DNA from: Chamaecyparis obtusa | Taxonomy: Eukaryota; Streptophyta; Pinopsida; Cupressales; Cupressaceae | DNA: 64,000 bases | Assembly (NCBI GenBank): GCA_027943335.1 | Contig: BSBK01006031.1 | Location: 259,001-323,000, forward strand | Direction: 5' to 3' | Part shown: one piece after another, positions 12,052 to 21,870 of the stretch | Layout: the number at the start of each line of letters is the position of its first letter | How positions within the stretch are numbered: the first letter of the stretch is position 1 | Translations under genes and position numbers: made by a program | Notes under the pieces: model-generated | What the model was told of the DNA's origin: nothing | The model's database searches: none | The model's input: only the letters and a program-made list of their open reading frames with translations

Positions 12052-12972
12052 TCAGAGTTCATACTTGAGCTCGACTTCCAAATCCATATGCCTGTTCATT
12101 TCTGGAGTGAAATGATTCTTCCAATCACCGACTTCACCTTTGCGAAAAAAATATCGATTACTTATATTAGCATTTTTGGAAATCCTTTTGCCACTTGTAT
12201 TAACTTCTAGAGTGGAAAGAGATTGAAAGCTGCATTGACTGTCTATGCAACGAATTTCTTCCTCTGTCAAAGAAGGTTGTCCCAAGAAATCAGAAATCCT
12301 TTTGATCAGGGACAAAGAATCCGCCTTCATATCTTCATAAGTCAAAAATAAGATGTTACTCAGATTCCTACTGGCACTCCAAAAGCCCAAGACATGATCA
12401 ACATAAGGACCAAAGAGAGAAACACCATTGACGAAGGAGTCAAAGAATACTTCCTTGGAAACTGCAGATGTCTTTTCACCATTGAAGAGAGTTTGCAGTG
12501 TAGGCAAGTACTTCCAATGCGAAACGAAAGTGTCCTTAGGATTGGGAGCGATATAAATGATTCGGCAGCCCAAAGACATGATTTGAGGTGGAAGAGCAGA
12601 GTAAGGAAGATGGGTATTGAGTAACCTTGGGGAGGGCATTTCTGAAACTACAGTAGAGGCACAAGGCATTGCTCGTGAAGTGTAGTTTTTCTCTATCACG
12701 GGAATCAAGTCACGTGGACTTTTTCCCTTCAATACATTGCCCTTGCTTTCGCTCATAATGCTGGCAACGATAGATTTCAACCAGGTGGTTCCTGTCTTCA
12801 TTCCAGAGCACATAAACACATCGTCCTCCCTTGCTTTGAACTGGGAGTACATTTTCGTCAGTCCTTCCACAAGTATGCCGTCATAAAAGAAACCATCATG
12901 TTCAACAAGTTCAATTCCATAGGAACTTTCTGGCCTTGTACCAGATGAAGTGAAGGCTACGGCCCCAGACAT
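12052..12972 (-). CDS. Cytosolic sulfotransferase (SOT/SULT family), 306 residues
   Basis: The product should transfer sulfate from PAPS to a hydroxyl group of a small molecule (flavonoid, hormone or similar) in the cytosol; the substrate cannot be read from sequence. Visible features are the 5'-phosphosulfate loop KTGTTWLK (59-66), the expected catalytic His in NTHLPYS (H121), NPKDTFVSHW (144-153), the YEDMK segment (212-216), CSFQSLSTLEVN (247-258) and the C-terminal RKGEVGDWKNHFTPEM (277-292). The single exon agrees with plant SOT genes, which are usually intronless. The ORF opens 46 codons further upstream, but the family-like N-terminus fits the ATG at 12972. Oddities: the Arg normally before NPKD, a PAPS 3'-phosphate ligand, is Pro143; PK of the usual PKSGTTW is MK; and the C-terminus is about 15 residues short. 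It may be a young pseudogene or an altered enzyme. Confidence 0.85.
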   Translation of the reverse strand: MSGAVAFTSSGTRPESSYGIELVEHDGFFYDGILVEGLTKMYSQFKAREDDVFMCSGMKTGTTWLKSIVASIMSESKGNVLKGKSPRDLIPVIEKNYTSRAMPCASTVVSEMPSPRLLNTHLPYSALPPQIMSLGCRIIYIAPNPKDTFVSHWKYLPTLQTLFNGEKTSAVSKEVFFDSFVNGVSLFGPYVDHVLGFWSASRNLSNILFLTYEDMKADSLSLIKRISDFLGQPSLTEEEIRCIDSQCSFQSLSTLEVNTSGKRISKNANISNRYFFRKGEVGDWKNHFTPEMNRHMDLEVELKYEL

Positions 12973-13600
12973 ATTTAAACAGAGGGTCCGGATTGTATGA
13001 AGAGATATGTGACAGCTTAAGAGTGCCAATGATAACAAAGAGGAGTTGTATCTCTTAATTAAGCCGATAGGCTTACTCCCGGGGAGATGCCCGCCGGGAT
13101 TTTCAGACAATCCGACAGTCTTACGCCGGACGCCGGAAAATTTGCAAAAAAACAGGAAGCCACCACTTCCAATAATGGTAAACGCATGGAGAGGGCACGT
13201 AGACTATAAGCAAATCACAAAGACTATAAGGAAATCACAAACAATTGACACCATCATTCACAGGTGGACAAATTTGTTATCTCTAATCTGGGCGCAAAAC
13301 AGCTGCCACTCATAAAGGCTTTCACGCTAATGCAGATGGCATGTGTGAAGTTAAATTCCACAACCGTTTCTAGCTTGTTCTTCACCTGTGCGTGAATGGA
13401 AACATTTAAACAAGTTGTTTTCATAGGATAAGCATAGAACTGATTTGGGTTTGCACAATATGGGGTTTCTCATGAGAAGTGGTCGCTTAGAAGCACAATA
13501 TGGACGCACAATTAAGAAAATAGAGGACTTTTGTTAAAAATGACCATAGCAGATGGAATGGGTGAGTGATAAAGCACTTTCATGTTTGGTGTGAATGCAA
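12973..13600. other. Upstream flank of the sulfotransferase and GDSL genes
   Basis: The two genes are divergently arranged around this stretch. A 20-base imperfect tandem repeat, gactataagcaaatcacaaa, sits at about 13200-13242. On the minus strand it gives two CTTATAG words that could act as weak TATA elements for the sulfotransferase. No other regulatory site is clear. Confidence 0.3.
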
Positions 13601-13619
13601 GATTTAACATCTTTTATCA

Positions 13620-14443
13620 CCAGTTTCACTGCAGTATTGAATGGGAGCCTCAGAACAAAGAAGGGGCGTCCGCCAATACATAACTGTGGTGACTGTGGTG
13701 TGTGCAACGGATATTTTAGGGCTTCCCACTCCCATAGCTTATGAGCTTCTGAGAAGTCATTATTGTAAACCAAATGCAAACAACATTAGACAAGGAGTGA
13801 ATTTTGCAGTGGCCGGCAGTGGAATATCTGAATCCCTCGGTTTCACAACCTTATCACAACGGGGGAAACAATTTTATGGAGTTGAATACAAAAAGTTTAG
13901 TTTTCGACTTTAGAAAACTGTCGCGATCTGTAGCGCTTATATCCGTCATTGGAAATAACTACATTGCATTCATTTCTAGCAGAAACGGCTCCACGGAGGT
14001 AATTCAAAATCTGAATTTTTTTTGTTTTCGCCTGCAAAATTTTGATATCTACTTTTTCTTAATTTGTGAATTTTTATTACAGGGACTATCGATTTGGTGG
14101 AGGTTGTGGTTAATGGGATAACCGTAGCTGTCAGAGATTTGTATGAAGTCAGGCTTTGGAATTTTGCGATCCTTAGATTGGAAAAACATCTTGCAATTCC
14201 AACTTCGATGACTTTTTGGCTCTTCATATGAGATTATTGAGGGAGGGCGTAGCGGCAACGACTATGCAGCCACGAAAATTGTTAACCGTACTAAGGGGAA
14301 ACACTTCGTTTTTTTTTCAAAAGTTTTCAAAAAGTTATAGAAAGAAAAAGGTTTTTGTGGCTGGATAGCCACTACCAGGCGTAGCAAGCCTGAGGTCAAC
14401 TCACAGGGATTTGTCTATCATTATTACAGACTTAGTGTTTGCA
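13620..14443 (+). pseudogene. GDSL esterase/lipase, 5' part (split by a MULE)
   Basis: Plant GDSL hydrolases are secreted lipid/ester-cleaving enzymes. Recognisable pieces in order are DILGLPTPIAYELL, GVNFAVAGSGI (block II, 'NFA.GG.G' type), and LSRSVALISVIGNNYIAF (block III with GNxY). Then come an intron with good borders (13999-14082, GT...AG) and a next exon with LVEVVVNGITVAVRDLYEV. The last exon segment gives RDLSIIITDLVFA and is cut at 14443. The N-terminal exon with the catalytic Ser (GDS) is not recognisable. There is a frameshift near 13880, another at the intron junction, and several stops between 14210 and 14390, so the gene is dead. The rest of the exon resumes at 27937. Confidence 0.8.
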
Positions 14444-14542
14444 GGGACGGCTTAAACATCACACACTAAGCCTTTGACCGCTTAGGTGGCTTTGGTGGGG
14501 CCAAGCCATACCCCGTCTGCTTCCGTTTTCCGTTAACAATGT
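14444..14542 (+). repeat. Left terminal inverted repeat of the MULE
   Basis: About 99 bases pair imperfectly with 27838-27936 in inverted orientation. The first 50 bases or so are strongest, with a 19-base identical core. The middle is diverged and CTTCCGTTTTCCGTT near the inner end matches again. GC content is higher than in the surroundings. Confidence 0.8.
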
Positions 14543-14779
14543 TAGTTCATAGATGCATCGATGGTATTATGAATCACCGTACATCTAGTCCTGTAACCTG
14601 TCGTATCCTTTGTCATTACTTTGGCGCTCCCAGCAATCGATGGTCTGTAACATGATTACGTTATTTTCAAATTTGTCTTCTCCCGCCAATAACTAAATGC
14701 CCGCCCAAATCAGAATAAAACACACACCAAAAACAAATAGTCTGCAAATATGGGATGTGCCAACTAGATTTAAGTCTAG

Positions 14780-15400
14780 TAAATATGGTGACATTTCTGA
14801 AGCAACGAAAGAGTGTTCAAACCCAACTTCTCTGTTGGATTTGAAACGTTTTAGCAGATATTTGACAGGAATAGGCCTTGGAATTCTTGGTCATAATAAC
14901 AACAATATTGAGCAAAGTCAAGCCATGTCCATTGTGTCTGTCAAATTGTCATCTTGGAGTAGTTTGGGGAGAGAAAAGAAGAATGGTGGAAGATTATACA
15001 ACTGTAAAGAGATTGTTTTTGAAATTTCTCAGCCCTCAACTTTCTCCTCCTTTGATCTTGCTGTGCTTTTCTATACTTGTTACCTGTGCAAGCAAAAATT
15101 TACCCACAAGAAAGAAACATGCATGTGCAGGTAAGATTTATAATAAACTTTGTTTTATTCGTACAACCTCATTGATAAATTGTGTTAAAGTATTCAAGCG
15201 TTCCATTTTTATTAACTATGCATAATGAATTTTAACATATAAGCTATAGTATCATCATATGGTTCCGCCTAATTGTGATATTTCAGTTTCTGCTGGTTGT
15301 AGAGGTGACGACATTTTGCAGTGAGGAATATAGACAGCAACAAATTACGACTGATGACAAGGACCGCCACCGATGTTTTCATTTTCTTATAGTTTTTACT
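14780..15400 (+). pseudogene. FLZ (DUF581) zinc-finger protein gene fragment captured in the MULE
   Basis: FLZ proteins are plant-specific adaptors that bind SnRK1 kinase through a short C2-C2 finger. Exon 1 shows NPTSLLDLKRFS and GIGLGILG, matching the 'PTSILDxKPFS ... KGIGLGIV' region of FLZ proteins. It ends with the first half of the finger, TCYLCKQKFTHKKET. A donor site stands at 15131 (AG|GTAAG). The best acceptor is 15302, which gives R-G-D as in the family's YRGD. A single extra base at 15310 then shifts the frame before TFCSEEYRQQQI, the second half of the finger. The last zinc ligand is Tyr instead of Cys. A frameshift plus a lost Cys make it a pseudogene. It retains its intron and lies about 240 bases inside the left MULE terminus. 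Confidence 0.75.
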
Positions 15401-15489
15401 ATCACTCTCACGGTGCTTCTTTACGCAATAGTTGGAGGCGCTTACAGGGAATATGAAGACTGGTTTAAAAATCCTTCCTAAAATATTTT

Positions 15490-16511
15490 GAAAGATTTGG
15501 CTCGTGCTTCCAAAAGAGGGGGCTTAGTAGCTGCGAACTCTTAGTTCTGGATCATTTTAAAAAATTTATAAGTTTGGTTTTTTTTTGGATGGAGAAGTTT
15601 TTCATTTTCTGGGTTCAATCATAAACAGTTTTTACATTGTAATTTTCGTATCATATTATGATGATATGAGTGAAAGTGTTATGGATCACAAATTCAGCTT
15701 CTAAATAAGTTAGAATGATAAGGAAGTGAAAAAGAAAAAGAAATGAAAAAATAATAAAAGAAATTTTAAATATAATATAATAATTATCAATATTTATAAA
15801 AGATTTTTAAAAATAGAACATTTAAATTCTTAATTCAAATTTTTTTTAATTGATATTAATAAATAATTTTCTATTTTGTAGTTTAAATCATTTATTTAAT
15901 TATATTTTAAAGAGAAATGATAAGATTTTGACTTCTTATAAAAATTCAAAAATTTCCTTATGACCTTATTAAGGCTATAACAATATATAAATAACAATTT
16001 TTATATGCAAGTTGCAAGGTAGAGATTGAATAAGAGAGTATATGAGGCTCAAGTAAAACTAAATATAGAATGTGTCTTTTGACATAAAAATTGCACAAGT
16101 AATCTAGTTAATCATTTATGTCAAAATATTTGTCATTAGACACAAATGATAATTTTCTATTTTTCCTATATTTGTAAGATTATAGGTCTAGTAAAATTTT
16201 TAATTTAATAACAAGGTAAATTATGACTGTTTCAAATTAATAACATGGTATACTTTATTTTAATGCATTGTGGAAAGAATTATAGATTTTTTCTCTACAT
16301 TTTGATTTGATAGACATATATTTCAATATTTAAGTTGAATAATTAGTCATACAAAAATGATATTTTAATCATTAGTAGATATTTTAAATGATATTTTATG
16401 TCTTACTAGGCCCAAATCATTTTACAATTGTTGACAAATTATATTTCATCCAACACTATCTTTGAATCATGCTAAGAACTTTTTGAAAAGATAAGGTCCT
16501 AGTTGAATAGG
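15490..16511. other. MULE interior, AT-rich, nothing recognised
   Basis: Very AT-rich sequence between the FLZ fragment and the tandem repeat. No gene was recognised. Confidence 0.4.
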
Positions 16512-17320
16512 CATATCCAAACTTTCCACGTGTGCTAGCTAGAGATATTACGTGAATTCATTAATTGTGCATCAGGGGCCTCTTTGACTTTATTTATCAT
16601 CGGTCAAACTTGGATCAATATAAATCTCTCATATAAGAACTATATATAATGTATAATATATCACCTACAAGACATGACCCATTGAATAGTTCTCAAAGGG
16701 TCCTACCACATATTATATTTTAAGTCATCCATATACACATCACATGATCTAATCACCTAAATTAATAAGCCTAGACCAGTGAAAGAAACCATATTATGTG
16801 CATGTATAGACATATCCAAGCTTTCGACTTGAGTATTAGCTAGGGACACTACATGAATTCAATCATTGCACATGAGGGGTCACTTTGACTTAATTTCTCA
16901 TTGGTTCAACTTGGAGAGATATAAACCCTTCATGTTAGAGTCATGCACAATGTATAATATGTCAACTACAACACATGCCCATTGAAGAATTCTCAAAGGG
17001 TCCCACAACATCTAGCATTATTTAAGTCATCCATATATAGAAAACATGCCTTATGTAATCACCAACACTAATAAGCCTAGACATATCCAAACTTTCCATT
17101 TAAGTACTAGCTAGAGACATTGCATGAATCTATTCATTGTACATGAGGGTTCTCTTTGGTCAACTTAGTTTCTCTTTCATCCAACTTGGAGCAATATATC
17201 TCCCATGTTAGAACCATGAACAATGTATAATATATCACCTACAATGCATGACCCATTCAATAATTTTCAAAGGACCCCATTGCATAACATGATGTAAGTC
17301 ATCCACATACACAAGTTTGT
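16512..17320. repeat. Three tandem copies of a 230-300-base unit
   Basis: Units start with catatccaa(a/g)ctttc at 16512, 16811 and 17092. Each contains the landmarks ctagctagrgayat, an 'aatgtataatat(a/g)tc' phrase, 'cccattgaa', 'ctcaaaggg' and 'aagtcatcca' in the same order. The units are diverged by eye (many substitutions and small indels). This indicates an old local amplification within the MULE interior. Confidence 0.85.
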
Positions 17321-17329
17321 TGGGAAAAG

Positions 17330-17700
17330 TATCTAAATCTTGCATTTACATGGGGGTTACTAATTAACACACTTTGGATGCTAAGAGGGGGGTGAATCAA
17401 CATAAAACTAAAACCTGTAACAACTAACTTTAGAAACCACCAAAAGAAACAGTTTGTAAGAAAGAACTAAACCAACAATACAAGAACACTAAAATTTATG
17501 TGTGGAAAACCCAAACTGAGAAAAACAACAGCGAGAAGTTTCCCACAAAGATAATTCACTGAAGTATATAATCTGATTACAAAATATTAGGAGCTCACTA
17601 CTCCGGAAAACTAAATAGAGGCTAATTGCCAATACTACAATGAATGTGAATAATGAAGAAGGCTAATTGTCTAACAATACGAACATGATCTCACTGCTTT
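17330..17700 (-). mobile_element. LTR remnant of Ty1/copia type
   Basis: Contains gatgctaagaggggggtgaatcaac followed about 120 bases later by gtgtggaaaacccaaactgag. This is the same G-run/gtgaatca/aaaaccc order seen in the complete LTRs at 40909 and 47007. No PBS, PPT or partner copy was found, so only the family likeness is claimed. Confidence 0.45.
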
Positions 17701-19824
17701 GGACTTGCATACATAGGCTCAGTGCCAAAGTAGCAAGCTACAGTAACAAAATCAAGTACCCAATACTCATTGTGTCAAAGTATTCATTCTACTTCAAAGT
17801 AGATATGAAAGTATTCTCCTACGAAAGAACTCATGTAGAATCACCCACGCTAAACTTGGCCCAAGCTAAAAATGCAGATGAAGAAATTGAATCAATGCAA
17901 CAAATATCTGGTACAATAGGAATGATTAGATTTAGGAAAGAGGCATGCATTCAAAAATAACTTGCAAGAGTTGCCTTCTTTTTAATTAGATGAGAATGAT
18001 GCAAGATCTTGCAGTATTTTTTTCAAGATTTTTTTTTGACTTCTTGAGATTTAAATAATTTCTTTAGATGCTCTCAAAATAAATTAGCCATTTTTGAGAT
18101 TTTGTAGTTTTTTGAGATTTTAGTGATTTTAATGATTTCTTTAGATGTTCTTATATAGGAGATTATAATTTTTTTTGAGTTATTAGTAATTTCTTCAGAT
18201 GTTCTCAAGTTGCATTTAATTAGTTTAGAAGGTTGATAATTAGAAAATAGTAAGTTTTTATTAAGGTGGATTTTTTAGTGAATTCTAGAGGAGATATAAG
18301 GATTAATTTTTTTTCAACTGTAAGGAGGTTAGAGGAAGAATAATGAATGAAAGTCATTAATTCCATCTTTGAGATCTTTGTATTTGTCATTTTTTTTCCT
18401 AAATGTTAATGGTGAATTGATTATACAGGGAATTTGGTTACATCATGCATTTATAAGTTTTCCTTTGTCAAACCCTCACTTTGGTATTTCCACCTCCACG
18501 AACAACCTAGAAACAAGATTGTAGATGAATAGATAACAAGGAACAAATTGATATGCTAATATAGCTTGATAATGTATTAAATACAAAACCCATACGTTAC
18601 TCTCCTTTGAAACCAAAAGTGATGGGGCTTGATGGAATGAGGAACAAAAATGATCTTTAAGTTAAATAGAGCTTCATTAGATAACATTAAAAGATGACAA
18701 TATAGTGGAGTTTTGAGTCAAATAAAAATGATAATGTTGGACTAGTATGCTGGTTTAAATGTTCAATAAGCATAGAAAATACATGGATAATCTAGACCTA
18801 ACGATCGGGGAATCAAGCATGATGGGTGGAAAGAATGGTTTAAAAGTTAAAAATTAAGGATAAGATTTGAAATTGTATTTAATTTACCTAAAGATAAAGC
18901 TCAAGTGAACTGAAAAGCACATAGGATGCAATTTATGACGCTGAGTTTGAGCATCATTCCTATAATTTTCTAATTTTTTTGAACACTTTCTAAGAAGAAT
19001 GTGGGTACCATCAGCTATAAAATATATTTTAAGGTATGAAAGCATATAGAATCATAGAACCACCTCAATGTTTCCACATGATCAATTATTTTGTCAATGT
19101 ATTTGTCATTCTATAAAGTGTCAACTTTCTCTAGTATCACCCCCCATCTAATTCTCATTTTGAAATAGAATGGCTATAATTTCCTTTGTCAATTGAACAA
19201 ATTGCCTTCATATGCATCTCTAATATGTTTCACTACACTCCTACTTTAGTTACGGGGACCACTTTTTTTAGTCAAATAATATGCTTGACCAATACGTATT
19301 TATTCTTTTATAAATTGGTTAATAGAGTTATTTTGTGTTTAAGTTATCTCCATTTTTATATTATCTATTTCATAGTTATTGCAATTTATGAGCATTTGTT
19401 TGTTGTGCTTATTATTGATGCTTACTAGTCTATATTTTTTAACATGCTTGTTAATATTTTAACCCAACACACGGGATAGGTAATATTTACAAAGGGGTTA
19501 CTAGGTGTGAATGAAATTATGTAAAAGAAGAATTTTAAAATCCATAATTTATGCCTTGCAAGATACAACTTATTATAATAATTCATTTTAAAACTAGAAA
19601 ACTAATAGGTGAACTATATGCATATATTTATTCATTCTTGTTGTAATAGGATTGACACCAATCTACAAAGTTTTAATCACATACAATTTCAAGTTTTTGA
19701 TAATAAATATATGTGATGAGTAAATTATTTAAATATTTATTTATTCTTGATACTAAGGGTATAAGGATTATGATTTTTCTTTCTTGATTATTGATTATAT
19801 CTATTCATGCTTCATGAACACCCC
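17701..19824. other. MULE interior, AT-rich, nothing recognised
   Basis: One 97-codon ORF at 17667-17960 has no recognisable motif, and part of it lies in the LTR remnant. Near 18040-18220 words such as ttgagattt recur irregularly. No gene is supported. Confidence 0.35.
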
Positions 19825-20689
19825 ATGTTTTTGATAGAAAAAAGCAGCAAGAGGGTGCTAGCCCATGGTACAAAGGAAGACTAAAAGTACATTAATAGCA
19901 ATAGCCACCCAACAGACTAAATAATAGAGTAACAACATCCAATCTGCCTCTATAAAAAACAAACTTCCAAATCCACATCAAAAAGATTAAACTAGAACTA
20001 TAAGAGTTTAATCATAAAGCATAGTTAAAAGTTTTAAGCATAATTAAGATAAACTGCCATGCAGGGCTATAACAAATTCTTAAACTATTCACTGAGCAAA
20101 AGTAAAGCATCATCAAAAAACTAAGACCCATAGGTCCGAAGCCAGACACCACCAGCAAGACACGAACAACAGTTAGGTCCTCCCTCGTAGCCGCTTAGAG
20201 AGCAAAGTGGTAGTCCATTCTTCTTGTAGGAAGAGGAAGAGGTCCCTGTTGTCTTCATCCGCTTCTAGATTCCCACCTGCAAGTTTTTCCTGCACATTGC
20301 ACAAGGTCACTGCCTACGCATGCATCACTTTGAGAGAAAATTTGTTAGAGTCAGAGATGCGGCCATGTATATCCTTCATCTCCTACTTGAGGTTGTGAAT
20401 CGCAATATCCAACTCGGTGAACCTTTTTTTAAGAGAGCCCTTAAAGCCACTGTCTCCAACCACAGGGGGGGTCACCGTCTTGGTAGCATGATCCAAATGA
20501 GGGGAATTCCCATGCTGGGTGTGGGGAGGGGAACGAATGTTGCTGTCAAGGATATCATTCATAATGGGCGAGGTATCCTTGAGGGGGGGACTTACAGTCT
20601 GAGGAGGGCTCAAATGATTAGCCAAGGAGACTTTATCAGAGCCAACAAAGCCAAAAATATCCTTCTCCTTGAAATTATCCTTCTCAATA

Positions 20690-20691
<2 letters not shown>
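19825..20691 (-). mobile_element. LINE-like repeat, 3' part (family also at 63585)
   Basis: On the minus strand the element ends ...CTTGCTGCTTTTTTCTATCAAAAACAT, a LINE-like terminus. The same sequence occurs at 63585-64000 in the same orientation. Upstream it encodes fragments such as RFTELDIAIHNLK, SLKVMHA and DLFLFLQEEWTTTL separated by stops. This is a coiled-coil-like, decayed ORF that I cannot assign to a domain. The 5' side ends at a (TA)n microsatellite. LINE is an inference from the tail and from 5' truncation. Confidence 0.5.

Positions 20692-20754
<63 letters not shown>
20692..20754. repeat. (TA)n microsatellite, about 31 units
   Basis: Uninterrupted TA dinucleotide run. It forms a poly-Tyr/Ile stretch in the overlapping ORFs, which are therefore not evidence for a gene. 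Confidence 0.95.
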
Positions 20755-20757
<3 letters not shown>

Positions 20758-20867
20758 AATAAAAATACAAATAAAAAATACAAACAATAAAAATACAAAA
20801 TGAAAATACATGAAAACAACGGCCAAAAAATTGGAAGCCACTCACTTTCCATTGAGAAGAAACAGTG

Positions 20868-21870
20868 AAAAGTGAGTGGCAATTTCGGTGGGGTTAAAAA
20901 CCCCACCGAAACCTAACTTCTTTACTTTCGATCGAAAGTATGAAATTTCGTACTTTCGATTGGAAGTTGCATGCTTTCGATTGAAAATACTAAGAAGTTT
21001 CAATAGAAAATATGGAGTTAGAAATTTTGGGTCACATTTTTTGGGAGGATTTCCTTCCTCCGAAAAAGTGTAACCCACTATTGTGGGTTCACCCAGCTCA
21101 ATTTTTTTTTATAGAAAGAAGACTTCAATACCTGGGGCTTTGTTATTTTTTAGATTCTTTTATCTTTTGTACTATTTGTCCCTTAACGTTGAACAAAGAG
21201 GTTTATTTTTGGTAAGAAACCTATATTTGATTGACGTCAAAAAATATGTACATAATAAACTCAAAATTTATCAAATGTATAACCATTAGAAATCTCGTTC
21301 TGAGTACTCGTGCCATACAAATGGGCTTGTCTTTACTATTCCATTTGAGCCCTATAACTGAGCCCCAAAACCATGAAATCTTCTAAAATTTCTTGGCCTT
21401 TGAAAAATGGGCCTAATCAAGAGGTTTCTATCGAAAGTACTTTCTATAGAAATTAATTTCATTTGAAACTATAAGTTTTCGATCAAAAGTACTTAAAAAA
21501 ATCTGCATGGTTTTGATTAGGGTAAAAGAAGGTTTTGAAGGGATCTCGAAACCCTTTACAGATAGATTTTGATGGGGATCTGGAACACCACTAAAAAGAA
21601 ACACTACTACAGATCAGACATTGAAAACCAGCAACCTAGAACAAATTTTGCATGGTTAAAGTTTATTTTTTAATTTTTTATTAATAAAAGGTCACTTTCG
21701 ATTGAAAGTAGTTAATTTTATATCTTTCGATCAAAAGTTTGAATATTTCAATCAAAAGTTGGGAGGACTTTCTATCGAAAGTACCCAACATGATTTTCTT
21801 GTTTTACGCTTTTTGGAGGAAATCCTTCCTCGAAAAAAAGTGTAACCCACTATTGTGGGTTCACCCAAGA
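20868..21870. repeat. Palindrome-rich kilobase with direct-repeat borders
   Basis: Contains many short perfect or near-perfect inverted repeats: ggtggggttaaaaaccccacc near 20888, actttcgatcgaaagt near 20925, and variants (ctttcgattgaaa, cttttgatcgaaa, ctttctatcgaaagta) at about a dozen further places up to 21785. At both sides a compound hairpin, ggaggatttccttcctcc followed by aacccactattgtgggtt, is repeated in direct orientation (about 21045-21092 and 21814-21861). The cluster is interrupted by the 136-base LINE tail at 21513. No gene is present. Confidence 0.7.
21513..21648 (-). mobile_element. 136-base 5'-truncated LINE with 9-base target duplication
   Basis: Flanked by tgcatggtt at 21504-21512 and 21649-21657. 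On the minus strand the insert ends GGTTTCGAGATCCCTTCAAAA then CCTTCTTTTACCCTAATCAA. It matches the 3' end of the ORF1-only LINE at 6706 (...GGTCCTTTCAAAACCTACTTTTATGTAATCAA). The two therefore share a LINE family defined by its 3' end. Confidence 0.75.

Noticed and set aside
12973..13110. Upstream extension of the sulfotransferase (46 extra codons)
   Set aside because: The extension (MSENPGGHLPG...) has no family-like features, and plant cytosolic sulfotransferases start close to the ATG at 12972.
15275..15481. Small membrane protein (68 codons, hydrophobic segment)
   Set aside because: Its N-terminal half is the second exon of the FLZ fragment (FCSEEYRQQQI). The hydrophobic tail is probably read-through after decay.
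16512..17320. CRISPR-like or satellite array
   Set aside because: Units of 230-300 bases, only three copies, no short repeat/spacer alternation, and a plant context.
20320..20906. Three overlapping ORFs of 98-156 codons across 20320-20906 as genes
   Set aside because: Their length comes from the (TA)n microsatellite, which is open in several frames. Only the non-repetitive minus-strand part shows protein character.
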